Of a DNA stretch of 64,000 nucleotides, positions 1 to 11,325 are shown one piece after another. Origin of the DNA: Ascarosepion bandense (Eukaryota > Mollusca > Cephalopoda > Sepiida > Sepiidae); contig JBBBDQ010001454.1 in NCBI GenBank assembly GCA_037127315.1, positions 863,501 through 927,500 of the forward strand, in the 5' to 3' direction. Under the pieces are notes generated by a model. The model was given only the letters and a program-made list of their open reading frames with translations, did not search any database and was not told the origin of the DNA. Numbering within the stretch: the first letter of the stretch is position 1; every line of letters begins with the position of its first letter. The translations under genes were made by a program, and so were the position numbers.

Positions 1-310
1 GTTCAAATCCTCTGCTATATCATACAACTTCAATTCATGTTTGGCCCAAAGGAGCTTGTGGATTATTTTGTTATTTTCTGGGACATCTACTGATTTTGGG
101 TGACCTGAGCATTCAGTCTTCTTTGTATCTGTATGACTGCATTTAAAGTCATCATACCAACTCTTAACCATTGTTTGTGATTTATCAGAGTCCAAATAAC
201 ACATCAAGTCATTGCTTTGCTTGAACAGTATTTTTTCCCATCAGAAATGCTTTATCAACACATGAAATTCAGATTTGTCCATTGTTTTGAACATTTGCAA
301 CAGTAGCATC
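1..310 (-). mobile_element. mariner transposase fragment (N-terminal part, antisense)
   Basis: Read on the minus strand, broken frames resemble the N-terminal DNA-binding half of a Tc1/mariner transposase: a segment like 'SWYDDFKCSHTDTKKTECSG' followed by 'HPKSVDVPENNKIIHKLLL' matches the helix-turn-helix and linker region of mariner proteins. The copy is cut by the window edge and carries stops, so it cannot be active. Subfamily not assigned. Similarity is judged by eye. Confidence 0.6.
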
Positions 311-469
311 ACTTAAATAACTGTAATTTGTAAACTGATAATCTGATTGGGCCCAAATTTTGTCACATACCATTTGAAGGTAAGTACTTCATAAAAATTG
401 TATGGATTTATTCTTAGTGGCACCACCTATATATCAGGCCCAGGACTTATTGAGTGATGGGTTATGTAT

Positions 470-905
470 ACATACACCCATACCAGCACATTTTATTTCT
501 TTATACTTATATATATGAACAAAAAGGGGACAAGAGGAAAAACTGTACTTAGCCAACACATTTTGTCCTCTGAGAGACTTTATCAAGGTAATGTAGGATT
601 TGTTATGTTGCAAGTGTTAATATATATTGAGATGAGGATGTCATTGGTTTATCAAGGATTGTAAATTTGAGAACATTCATGAATGTTCATCAGGTGGTTG
701 AAAGTAGTAATTTCCTCGGAAGGAAAATTCTCAAGTGTCATCATCGAATATGATCAAAATATCCATCTATGCCCAGGTGTTTTGCCAATCTCACCTATCC
801 TGTAAGAATTACTACTTTCCTAAGCAAAAATACACAACTTCTTTCAAGAAATGTGAGATTGGCAAAACACCTGGGTGTAGATTGATATTTTGATAATATC
901 TAATG
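470..905 (-). mobile_element. Penelope-like element 3' end (antisense, rearranged)
   Basis: The minus strand of 470-700 matches the tail of the sense Penelope-like element at 46.8-46.96 kb: both contain CCTGATGAACATT, then TTCTCAAATTTA, and both end near an AAAAAC/CCTCTTGTCC segment. The part from about 700 to 900 also contains the conserved end of the coding region ('HLCPGVLPIS') on both strands, producing an inverted repeat listed separately. No intact coding region remains. Confidence 0.55.
753..894. repeat. inverted repeat, 42-nt arms (hairpin)
   Basis: Bases 753-794 and 853-894 are reverse complements with about 3 mismatches in 42, separated by a 58-base loop. Both arms include CCAGGTGTTTTGCCAATCTC. 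The arms correspond to the C-terminal coding end of the surrounding Penelope-like element, so the hairpin arose from a partial inverted copy. Confidence 0.9.
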
Positions 906-1019
906 GTGCTTCAGAATATTGTAATAGAAAAAAAATCTTAACATCTCAAATTACTCCAAAAACAGTTAAAAAATAAACTAGAAATAATACGTTACTGATA
1001 GAAGTCAAAGGAAAACATG

Positions 1020-3060
1020 ATGCTAAAACTCTACCAAGGATGAGCAAATTTCATCTTATAAAGGTAAGAGTCTATCTACCGACACCAATTTTTAAATTCC
1101 TCCAGAAGTGTGATGAGAAGCATTGAACTCTCACTCTGTACACTGGAGGAAATTAAGAACAATAATTCTATCAAAAATAAAACTTTAAAGACATAAAAAT
1201 AATATCCATCAAAAAAGTAATAAAATTATAGATACCAACAATTATATCATTAATTTTGATGCACCAGAACTACCACTGGAAATAAAAATTGGTTATACAG
1301 TTTCCAAAGTAGAAACATATATTCCAAACTTATTACGATGCTTTAACTGCCAAAGATGTGGACATGGTAAGAATAAATGTACAAGAAAGTCAGTTTGTGG
1401 AAAATGAGGTGAAAATGATCCTAATGACACAGGTCATATGCCCAAATGAAACCACACGTCTTCATTGATAAAAAAAAAATCATAGGGCAACTTCAAGGGA
1501 CTGCAAAGCCTGAAACAAAGAAATATATGTTAAAAATTAAACACTCCAAATAAATTCCTTACTCAGAAGTAAGGAAACGCATCAAAACAAATTTCAATTC
1601 ACCATCATATACAAAAATTACCTAAGCAACAAGCTATATCTATGAAAATCTAACATTAAACAAGTTACATGAAACACAAAACTAATGTTTTTAATTTAAA
1701 AAAAAAATCATATTGAAAATATTAAAACCAATTTTAAACTTGGAAACATCCCATTCCACTGAACCAAAACTATTCACAATGTAAATCCAACACACAATTC
1801 ACTATCTCTTGACAACAAAACAGTCAAAACTTCTTTGAAACATTCCATAAACAGAAAACTGACAAAACAAAAACTAATCAAAGCTCATTACAAAACAAAA
1901 TCCACGAAACAGAAGAAACAGAATTAAAAGCAAATAAACAGGATGACAATTCACATAAAGGTAATAAAAAAACCAAATGAAAAGAACCCAAATAATCACA
2001 AACATACAAATACTCAATAAAGAAGTTCACAAACAAAGAAAACAAACAATATATAAAGTATGAAAGATATAGAAATACATGACCAAAATCTGAAAACATA
2101 GTCATTCTTAAGATCTACTCACTAAAATAAATATTTACCACTGAAATGGACAAACAGAACACAAGCATAATACCAGTTTTTAAAACACTTGCCGGAAAAG
2201 TCTATTTTAATACTTCTCCAAAAATTCAATGATAAATGGTGCTTAAACAAATTTAAAAAATTATGGCTTGAGTATGCCATTGTTCCAATTCCTAAGTGCA
2301 GCAAAAACCTTTCCAATCCAACAAACTACCAACCCATTGCATTAACAAGTTGCATTTGCAAGACAATGGTGAGAATGGTAAAAGTTTGACTCATGTAGTA
2401 CCTGGAGAGAAACAATCTCTTGACTAGTTATCAAATTGGATTCCAGAAAAACCTAGAAACCAATGATTAACTTATATGGTTAAAATCTTTTATTCAAATA
2501 TAAAAACAAAAACTGTTTGTATGAATTTCTGCAAAATACAAATCTACCACCCTGATCCAGAATTAAAATTAAATGGACACTTAATTCCCATAGTTTAATA
2601 AATAAAATCTGTAGGAATCTTGATAGACATCCAACAAATAAAATCATACTAGATAACAAACTTAAGTTCAAGGCACACATTGATTTCAGCAATTAAAGAA
2701 AAGAACACAAATCAACCCTTTAGTTAAGAAATCCTAGAAACTTCTCCTCAGTTAGTAAAGTGCAAAGCAATAATATTGGCCTGGATTTCTAACCATATAG
2801 GCATCAAGGGAAATCATGAAGCCAACACACTGGTAAAAGAAGCAATAAAATAAAAATAACCAGCATCAAACTCCCATATACAGATAATAAAAAACAAATT
2901 ACTGAATACATCAAAAGAAAATGGCAAGCTATTTGGGACATGTTCCCAAACAATAAACTATATGAACATCAGTTGACAATAAGAAAGGAGAATATAGAGC
3001 CATTGGCTGACTGTAGACAAGACAATGTGTTACTATATAAATATGTATATAGTTTGATCT
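1020..3060 (+). mobile_element. Degraded I/jockey-type LINE with gag knuckle, RT and RNase H remnants
   Basis: Three landmarks occur in the expected order on the + strand. Around 1255-1450 a gag-like ORF1 end reads 'IKIGYTVSKVETYIPN', then 'CFNCQRCGHGKNKC' and 'SVCGK', the usual CCHC knuckle region. At 2260-2450 an RT start reads 'PIPKCSKNLSNPTNYQPIAL' followed by 'TSCICKTMVRMV', typical of jockey/I clade reverse transcriptases. At 2770-2850 'AWISNHIGIKGNHEANTLVK' matches the RNase H region, and 2860-2990 matches the usual C-terminal tail. The palm motifs between RT and RNase H are largely missing and stops are frequent, so it is an internally deleted, dead copy. Family assignment is by motif recognition. 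Confidence 0.8.
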
Positions 3061-3369
3061 TTTTTTCATAATTATTTGTCTATATTTAAATTCATAATTA
3101 TTTATACTTAGATTAATATGATATTATACTCAAATTCAGTCAAGGTGTTTTTTTTAGTATTGCATTATGTTTTTGGGTATCATTATTTGATATCAGTTAT
3201 GAACAATGTGATAACCATGTTTGGAAAATAAAACATTCCTAAAACTCCAGATATATGCATAAAACAATATATTCACTTAAAAGTAAAATAAAATTCATCC
3301 TTCATAATGGCTAAAAGTATAGCTGAAAGCATTTAAATAAGTAAAACATTCAAACAATTTTTATATAAG

Positions 3370-3600
3370 TTAGGTATGGACTGAACATGTATGTGTAACT
3401 CTTGTTTTTGTTTCCGTTTTTTCATTGCTGTTTGTCACATGTTTGGTCCATAATATTCTCAACATCCTTTTGTAGAACCACATTTTGATTGCTTCAAATC
3501 TATTCATCACCTGTGAGACTGTCCATATAAGAGGACTGATCTTATGAATATAGCTTTTTGCCAAAGTTGACAAAATCAAAATATAACTATTAAACAATTG
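3370..3600 (-). mobile_element. RTE-like LINE C-terminal fragment
   Basis: The minus-strand frame reads 'FEAIKMWFYKRMLRILWTKH', the hallmark post-RT segment of the RTE-like endonuclease/reverse transcriptases that recur elsewhere in the window (49.4-49.7 kb, 62.6 kb). The fragment is short and lacks the RT palm. Confidence 0.7.
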
Positions 3601-3869
3601 ATCTCAAAGCACTCTATATAGAAGTAACATCTGTCACTGTCTTTCCTTCAAGGTGCACTTTAATATTGAATATTAATCACATAGATTGAATATTATGCAA
3701 TGAAAATTTCAGATTAATATTCAACTAAAAATCATGTATTATAAACTTATTGATCTATTCTTGTATTTTTATTCATAAAATATCTTTTCTGATGAGGTGA
3801 GACCTTCTTTTTGTTTTTTCTAGCTTTCTCATTGTTTTGCAAGAAACCTAAATGTACAGTATTTACATT

Positions 3870-4020
3870 ATTTGAACTATTGTCCTCATCTTTGTTGTCA
3901 TTTGTGTGACAGTTCAGCCATTGTACACTCCAGCCTTCTTTAGGAATTTTGAATCGAACTTTTTATTCCAATCACTTGAGTATATGATCTTCATTCCTTG
4001 CGTAGTAGAGCCTCTTCTGT
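3870..4020 (-). repeat. dispersed CTGAAGA-hairpin repeat (antisense copy)
   Basis: On the minus strand this carries AAAGAAGGCTGGAGTG, then TACAATGGCTGAACTGT, then AACAAAGATGAGGACAATAG, the same order as copies near 40.85, 44.09 and 59.55 kb. It ends with the shared AATAATGTAAAT tail. It is a non-coding dispersed unit. Confidence 0.6.
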
Positions 4021-4339
4021 TAGTCATGAGTTATCTTCCTCTAACCCTGTAAGTTACTTGTAGCCTGGTATTGAACTCTTTGGTTCAAGTCACAGGAACT
4101 AACCAATGTCTATATTTGCTGGGTCATGTGTCATTAAGGACAAGAACAACTGAATTTTGGGGACTTATAGACCTAATTTTCAGTAACCCTTTTTTTTAAC
4201 AGAGTACATATTGCAATTTTTTTATGTTTATGGTTTTCTATAGTATTTTTTATGTTTATGGTTTTCTCTAGTATTTTTTACAAGAGCTCATATTGTAATT
4301 TTGACACTAATGATTTTCTCTGGTACTCTGTATTACTGG

Positions 4340-4790
4340 TTCTCATATTGTGTTCATCTCTATGCTTGGTCGGCTTAGGAGATTTTTGTAGCCTAACATA
4401 TGTGCTGATTCCTTAAGTTTACATAGTTTCCAGTGGCGTTCTCTATCTATTATTTCAACTTCATCCCATAGGGATTCCCCTTTTTCTCTCCATATGTGGT
4501 CAGCTACACCTGATTTTTCTATCTCCCCTTGTGTTACTGGCCTTGCGATGTTCTTGCAGCCTTACCTTAAGGGGCGGCCTGTTTCTCCTTTATATTTCTT
4601 TCCACAGCTACATGGAATGGCATAAACACAGTCCTTACTCATGTCCTCCTCTGTAATTCATATGATAATTGATCTTGCTCAGGTCTTGTGTGTGCCATGT
4701 CTGTATGGGATGTAAGAGATCATGGCTTTCCACAACTTACTATTCTTTATAACTCTGAACAATATTTGTCTTTTTATTATCCTTCACCTT
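4340..4790 (-). mobile_element. Penelope-like GIY-YIG endonuclease fragment
   Basis: On the minus strand the frame reads 'VYAIPCSCGKKYKGETGR', then a frameshift, then 'RLQEHRKA', 'KSGVADHIWREKG' and 'DEVEIIDRERHWKL'. This is the GIY-YIG-type endonuclease domain found at the C terminus of Penelope-like retroelements: the Y..P segment, the GETGR loop and the REHW region are recognisable. Frameshifts and stops show it is dead. It directly abuts an RTE-like copy in the same orientation. Confidence 0.75.
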
Positions 4791-4794
4791 CCTG

Positions 4795-6125
4795 TTCTGC
4801 TATTTTATTAGTTAAGTTATTTACTGCTTTCTTCTATCTCTCCTGGGTTTAAAATATCCTGTAAATGTCAGATTTTTCAAGTCTTCTTTCCTCGTAATGT
4901 GTCCTAGAAATTTCAACATTCTGATTCTAAGTACAAGTGTCTTTTTTCTCCATTTTTCCTTAAAACTTCTTCATTGTTTATATATTTCATCCATGGTATT
5001 CTCAGCATCCTTCTGTAGAACATCTCTGTTGACTAAAGTCTTCTCTTTATATGATTAAATTTTTCAGCATAAATGAGGATTGATATTGCATAGCATTTCA
5101 ATACTCTTTTCTTTGTTTTTAACAAAATCTTTCCTGTTTTTTAATATTTTGCTTAGCTTTTGGAATGCATCTTTTACTATTTCAATGCACCTTTGGATTT
5201 CTGTGTCACATTTTCTGTTGTCTGTTAAAACTACTTTTTAGATATTCAATTTCATGCACTTGCTTGATTTTGATATCTCCAATTTGTAGCTCTTGTGTTG
5301 GATTGTTCCTTTGTCTAATTCATCTTGTCTTCTTGCAATTAATAGTTAATCCTTTTTTCTTATGTTTCTTTACTACCTTATCTAGGAGGTTCTAGAGTTT
5401 TGATTCTGTACTTTTGGTATGCCTCAGAAATGTTCTAACAAAGGACAGAAAGTGTGACACTGAAATCCAATACATTCAAGAAGCTGAGTAGAGTATTGAG
5501 AGACCAGAAAATTTCACTAGAAACAAAGAAGAGTGTACTGCATTGCTGTGTGGTGTCTGTTCTTTGTTGAGCACTCACTGCAATATCAATCTCCTCAAAG
5601 ATGAAGGGGAGACTTGAAGCAACAGAAAAAGGATGCTGAGAATACCATGAACCAAACATGTGAGCAACAACAATGTTTTGGAGAGGATGGAAATGAAAAG
5701 GAAATTTATACTTAACACCATTAAAAGACAGCTGAAGTTCCTGGGGCATGTTAAGCAAGGGCTTAGAGAATCTGTTACTCATAAGTCAGATAGGGGGAAA
5801 GAAAGACAGGGGAAGCAACGCGTGAGGGGATTGAGCAAGTGGATGGCGGAGTAGAGTTTGAGAGGGGTAACAGGAGGAAGCGTATTAAGAACTACTAGGT
5901 ATAAGGAGATGTGGAGGGTCATGATCACCTACATCTTGAAGGAATATGGCATATAGAAGAAGAAAATCTGCCATCAAAATATTGTCATTTGCATATGTTA
6001 TTTTGTTAAGATTATGTCAATCAATAATAAATCCTGGTAAGGTGTCAATCTTCCTTAGGATGGCCTTTCTGTAGGGGTTGAATAAATCCAGTTCGATGAC
6101 ATATCCTTATCTTACATTCCTTACT
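4795..6125 (-). mobile_element. RTE-like LINE (RT palm to C terminus), interrupted
   Basis: Minus-strand pieces run from RT palm 'LPGFIID' and 'ITYANDNILMAD' (about 6090-5960) to 'LLDKVVKKHKKKGLTINCKK' (about 5400-5335) and on through the C-terminal region to about 4800. The YADD catalytic box reads YAND. The two halves, which should be nearly contiguous, are separated by about 550 bases in opposite orientation (next entry). Decayed, with many stops. Confidence 0.75.
5410..5962 (+). mobile_element. RTE-like 3' fragment inserted in opposite orientation
   Basis: The + strand frame reads 'TEDRKCDTE', later 'RMLRIPXTKHVSNNN', then 'MKRKFILNTIKRQLKFLGHV' and 'KRQGKQRVRGLSKWMAE'-type sequence, ending in AGAAGAAGAAAA. 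This is the 3' end of the same RTE-like family, 5'-truncated as LINE insertions usually are, sitting inside the antisense RTE copy. Confidence 0.75.
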
Positions 6126-7025
6126 TATTTTGTTTTACCTCCTTAATTCAATTTTGCCAAGATACTTATGTATATTTCAAATTTGGGAATAATTTTACAG
6201 TATTTGAGTAGGGCTAAAGAAAAATCTCCATCATAAGGATATAAAATCAAATTCTTAAACAACAAAAATTTACTTCCCTTCTTTTGGAGACAATAGGGCA
6301 CTAAAAAGTTTTCACATTTAAAACACACTTTAATTCTTTACAGATATTGTTTCTTTTTCTAACTTGAGAAGTAAAACCACAAATTGAAATATGACTTTAA
6401 GTAGCTCTTGCACCTGCCTCTTTTCATTTAAAATGTTTTTTTTCTTTATGATTTCCTAATTATAACTTTCCAGAAATGCTTCAAACAGAAGAGCATAATG
6501 AATGTTTAACTTTGTCTTATAAAGTTGAAAAACAAAGAAAGTGATTCAAGTTTGTTGGCAAATCTGAACAGCAAAAGTTGTAATTGAAATTAGTTATAAA
6601 TTACTTAAATACTGAAAGTCCCTTTTTCAAATATGTTAGAAGTATTGTTATCTATGTATAATTGCTTCAGCACCTCTAAGAACTGGAATAAAAAAAGGAG
6701 CCATTTGCACTGAAGAATAACTTATGAGATTCACAAAAAATTCAAAAGATCTATGAGATACAAATTGCAGAAAATTATCTCAGGTGTACAAGTCAAAATT
6801 CTTCCTTACAAATGTGAATAGAATAATTTCAATTTAATAAGCACACTATTTTATGGTCTGCTATTTGGCTGAGATGGTTGTTCTTTCTCTATGGGGAAAA
6901 GTTAAGCTAGGTTAAAAACACCAGAATCTTGTTGGTTTTCAATGTAAACTCATTGTGCCTTCTTGGACTAACATTCTCAAACAGAGGAAAGATTGTATTG
7001 AATCAGTTACTTGGTCTTTTGCTAA
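6126..7025. other. unrecognised AT-rich sequence
   Basis: No coding frame, RNA or known repeat seen. Short ORFs here are AT-rich and without recognisable motifs. Confidence 0.5.
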
Positions 7026-7029
7026 GAAG

Positions 7030-7815
7030 GTTGCTTCACTGTGATGTGTTGGACAATTTTTCTCTCCAGAATCTATCCTAAATATTTCTGTCTACTATTT
7101 AACCACATTTGGAATATTGCTAATATATATGATCTGATGCTCCTGCTATATATTTATAGATTCTTGATAAAATCCAAAGAAGTATCTGAAGTACTATTGG
7201 TACTAATCTGACATATCAGCCTCCCATCATTTAGTTTCTTGTATATAAAAAGTAATCATTGCAAATATTTATTGGGGTTTCATTTCTAAATATTTTTATT
7301 CCCTACCCACCCAGACAAATTGTACATATGGGAACTACTTAGGACTTCATAGAGACTTTGAGGTATTATGGTGGCTGTAGTAAGAATAGTAAGTAAGAAT
7401 GTGTTGTTTTGGTGTAAAGAATACTGTGGTATATTTGGGTTAGTAATTGTGTCTCACTAAATTTAAGTTAAGACAGATTCCCCCATCCCCAATTTTGGTT
7501 TGTATTTGCAAAATATTACTTTCTTCTATGGTACCTATACTTCATGAATTTAAGTACAATACTAGATTGGTAACAAGGTTTAATCAATTTACAATTTGAT
7601 TGGCTAGGTGCAACCACGAATTCTCTGCTAACAGTTTTTTTTAAAATCAAATTCAACATCAATAATTATCTATTGTCTTCTTTACTCTGACTTTATTAAT
7701 CTTTTGCCTTAATAATGTTGCTCTGTTTTTTATTCTTTTTTTCGGTAACCTTTGTCTCTTAGAGGATTTACTGCCTTGGGGTAAAATGATTTAAAAAAAA
7801 CAAAACAAAAACAAC
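7030..7815 (+). mobile_element. jockey/CR1-like LINE 3' end, 5'-truncated
   Basis: Broken frames give 'FNHIWNIANIYDLMLLLY', 'YRFLIKSKEVSEVLLV' and near 7640 'FFKIKFNINNYLLSS', matching the post-RT C-terminal domain (consensus like LEYCSHLW, LDKIQ, FKSNVNRYLSS). The 3' end has TACTGCCTTG then GGTAAAATGATTT then an A-rich CAAAAC tail, nearly the same as the end of the copy at 58.8 kb. The same family recurs at 28.4-28.96 kb and 62.0-63.66 kb. Confidence 0.65.
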
Positions 7816-8850
7816 AGGATTTTCTCCAGTTGAATCATCTTAATGCTTTCACTCTCACATTTAGCCATGTGCTGTAGAAAGCTGGGCTTTGTAAATATAG
7901 AAGAGGTTTGAAATATTTCTGGAAGGAACTTGATAATTGCAAGCAAATGAGATAAAAATGGCTTTTTTCTCAACCACTAGCTTCTCAGCAAATTTATTAG
8001 CTGTAGATAAAAGATCTTTCATTTTATCTATCTTTCCTCAAGCGCAAATCACTCAAGTAATGCTATTCACTCCAAGCAAGATGCAAAGGGCTACTGGGAG
8101 TGAAAGAGAGTGAAAAACTTTAGAATGAACTAGGAAACAAAGGATAAACTTCTACTCCTCTCCAAAAGACTTGGAAGAAATCTGAACCAAATAATAGATC
8201 TCCTCCTATTGAAGAAAAAAGAAAATGTAAATAAAATTTAACTTTTCTAGATGTTCTTCCAAAAATTATTAATAGGAATGGATATAGACATGGTAAACAA
8301 GGTTATGGTTAGTTTAGATTGTTAAATCTCTATATACTAATATTCCCAACAATAAATACCCCAGTTTATCAGAAAAAAAACATCAAGTAAAAATCAAATA
8401 TAGAAATTCCCTCTACTCATTGATACCATCATCAGTGCACATAATCTATGCTACAAACCATTTTATTTCAATTGTTTATTATTGAGAGTAATTACAAAAG
8501 GAAGAATTATCAAAGCTCATCCTCATGTGTGTTCATGTATTAATGTTGTTTCAAATGTCCTGTGTTCAAACCTTTGATCTTATCAGTTGTTACACTGATA
8601 ACCTGATGGATTCTATTTAATTGTTTTATAGATTATCCAAACTTTTACTTAGATCATCAATCTTCATTTCATTGTGATTATTCTATAGATTTTCAAATAT
8701 GCAGTGTGTTGTTTGTGTTCAGAAATTCAGCATCTCCATCAAGTTATCTATTGATATTGTGATACATTCTCCTAGGGATGAGTCTATGGCCAGTCTGTCC
8801 ATGACTACTGACAATGCCTCCACTTTGGATGAACAGATTCATCACATCCA
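7816..8850. other. no recognised feature
   Basis: AT-rich sequence without supported genes or repeats; the short ORFs in this stretch show no family motifs. Confidence 0.5.
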
Positions 8851-8854
8851 GGCT

Positions 8855-8965
8855 CACCATCTGAAGAAGGCTAGACCTTAAAATGGCTGAAATGTTGTGA
8901 ATATGAATATGGCAATAAAGCTGAGGATGAGAAGTTTGAACAATGTAAATAATACCTCATCTCAG
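8855..8965 (+). repeat. dispersed CTGAAGA-hairpin repeat
   Basis: Contains CTGAAGAAGGCTAGAC, then TGGCTGAAATGTTGTGAATA, then GGCAATAAAGCTGAGGATGA and CAATGTAAATAATACCTCATC. The order matches copies at 37.8-38.1 and 44.1 kb. Confidence 0.65.
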
Positions 8966-8989
8966 AATTATAGGCAAATAAGTGAATTT

Positions 8990-9145
8990 TGTAGAGATTA
9001 AAATGAGTGTTAACATGAAAACGCAAGGTCAGGTGAATACAGTGGATAGGATATTCCAGCCAACTTGTACCAATTTCTCTTAGGTCTGGCATTGTCCTGA
9101 TGGGTGACATTCTTCTAATTGACCTTTTTTGGATACTTTTCTTCA
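8990..9145 (-). mobile_element. mariner transposase fragment (catalytic region)
   Basis: Minus-strand frame reads 'VTHQDNARPKRNWYKLAG' then 'YSPDLAFS' and 'SLQNSL', matching the mariner block HQDNARPH...YSPDLAPSDYHLFRSLQN. Only this part is visible, with in-frame stops. Confidence 0.6.
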
Positions 9146-9149
9146 ATTA

Positions 9150-11015
9150 CTGCCTTTATTCAGTTCAATTAGAAACAAAACTTTTCTGAATTTAATGTCT
9201 GATTTTACTCCTAATACACAATGCCTTTCTAATCTCACTAGATACATAACCTCACCTTCTTTGGATGCAAACTGGCTTTTGGAAGGATTAACAGTGTCTT
9301 AATTTTCTTCTGAACTTTTTTTTGGTCAAGAATCAACTTTTCATCACTTGAGATTGTTTTAAAAAATTGTTTATTCTGTGTTTTCAAATGCCTTAAATAA
9401 CTCACATAAGATTTGTGGAGTATCTCTTCAGTGGTCTGTTATGTGACCTGGATTATTTTTAATCAGCATTCTGATTTAGTCATCATCAATGACTGCAAGC
9501 CTGCTGGAAAATTCTTGATTTTCCTTCTCAAAATTTCTAGCAAATCATTAACAAACTATTCTCAGCTATGGCACCATCTACATAAATGGCACATATTGTT
9601 TTTGCTTTTCACACAGTATTTCTTCTTCCTTTTGGACATAAAAGAGCATCAAAGGACAAAATGCATCTGAATTTCCTTTATCTTCATTCTTAACATGTAA
9701 ACATTTAAAATTCACAATCTACATACACAAATCATAAAGAAAGACATGTTAAAATGTTACCACTCAGAATATGTCTAGATGTCAAATTTCAGTCATGTGT
9801 AAAATGCTGCCTATTGAATAACACTATAATGTTCCAACCTAATTGGTAATAGCTATACAAAGCATAAATATTTGATGTGGAAACATAAGTGTATTGTGGT
9901 TTCCAAAATACTGAGTTTAAAGCTTTTTGTTAGTTAAAACAGTGTACTCTAGACACTAAGTTCCCAATTAAATAAACAAGAAAGCAAACTATTATTACTG
10001 CAAATCATTTGGTAATCATTAGAAATAACTTTCATTCTGATATTCAGTCCTTAAAGTAGAAAAGACTGTATTGTCGAAACTGGTTCATCAAAGGAAATCC
10101 TATGATCGTGTTTATTTAAAGCTGTTGACATTGGTATCATTGTCAAATTCAGTTAGTAAAAGTTTGTGTTTGGTAGAAATTTTGTAAAGAGATGAACTGT
10201 GGTGACTAGTGTAACTTGAAGCAGTTGATAATGGCAGAAATGTTGGTGATAATTATTTTTGAAAAATGCTGAAAAATAAGGAAAGTAATAATGAAAAGCT
10301 GTTAGGAAATTGATCAGCCTTCAGATAACTCTTCTTATTTTGAGTTGGAAGGCAGAAAGAATACGCATTGAGCAGGGGGTTCTTGGTTTGGAACAGGTTA
10401 ATGGAGGTTGATTATCATTATATTAATATTTATTACTTTTTAATGATTTTGCAACTTTTGAGGTGAAAAGAGAAAATATGAAAAAAATGATTTTTGTTTG
10501 CTTTTCAAATTATTATTATGAATTTCTTTGTGGTTTCTTTTCCCCTCATGTCTTCTGTTTTCTTTATTCCTCCTCTTCTTGTCCAGTTTGTTCTAACAAT
10601 CATTTCTGCCTATTAAGTCACCAAATTTAATTTTGATATTGAAAGCTGTCACTGTTTGCATGTGTGCACCCAATCATTTAACTTTATAATCACCACCACC
10701 ACCACGACGTTTATCACTCGTATTTTTTAACATTTTCATAGATATCATCATCATCATCACGGCTGCATGATTATTTAAATCCTCATTTATTTTGTGTCAA
10801 AATTTTCTCATGTTTCATAAACTAGAAAAGCAGCATGTCTTAAAAAGTAAAATTCTGAATACGTTCGCAACACTCCAAGTGACAGTTGAAAATATGAAAA
10901 TCATTGGTTAAAATATTTTAGCTTTTAAAGAGCTAATTAGATTCAATTTCTCTATTCAGTTACATGTAACAAGTCATTCTCTATGAAAAAAGATTGATAT
11001 TTTTTAATGCCTTTT
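9150..11015. other. unrecognised sequence with short trinucleotide repeats
   Basis: No supported gene. A short CAC run lies at about 10691-10708 and an ATC run at about 10742-10760. The 85-codon frame at 9413-9670 has no recognisable motif and is not annotated as a gene. Confidence 0.5.
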
Positions 11016-11020
11016 TTAAC

Positions 11021-11325
11021 TGTGCATTGCGGTGCAGTGGATATCACTTCAAAACAAAAAATAGGAGAGAAGAGTTCAAATTCCAGTTGCATTCATTGCA
11101 TTCACTTATGCACAAGTACCCTTGGGAAAGCTATGAATTCATCTCTTCCTTTAGCTATGGGTTAAATAGCAGGACAGATTAGGTTCTATAGCTTTGGTTG
11201 GCAACCAGTCTATTGTAGAAAGAAATGGAAACCTATTGTGAGAAAACTTCTACCAAGTTAGTCATGGATTGAAAAAGAAATGATCACCCAAGCATGTATC
11301 ATGTATGGCACTTAACTAACTGATT
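11021..11325 (+). repeat. tRNA-derived SINE, family 1, copy a
   Basis: Begins TGTGCATTGCGGTGCAGTGG (A-box-like region with GTGGATATC) followed by GAGTTCAAATTCC (B-box-like), then a family-specific body with CATTCACTTATG, TACCCTTGGGAAAG, GGTTCTATAG, GGCAACCAGTCTA and a 3' end GGCACTTAACTAACTGAT. Six other full or partial copies lie in the window, in both orientations. Confidence 0.85.

Noticed and set aside
3785..3810. CTGATGAG near 3790 as a hammerhead core
   Set aside because: No stem II followed by GAAA within a usable distance.
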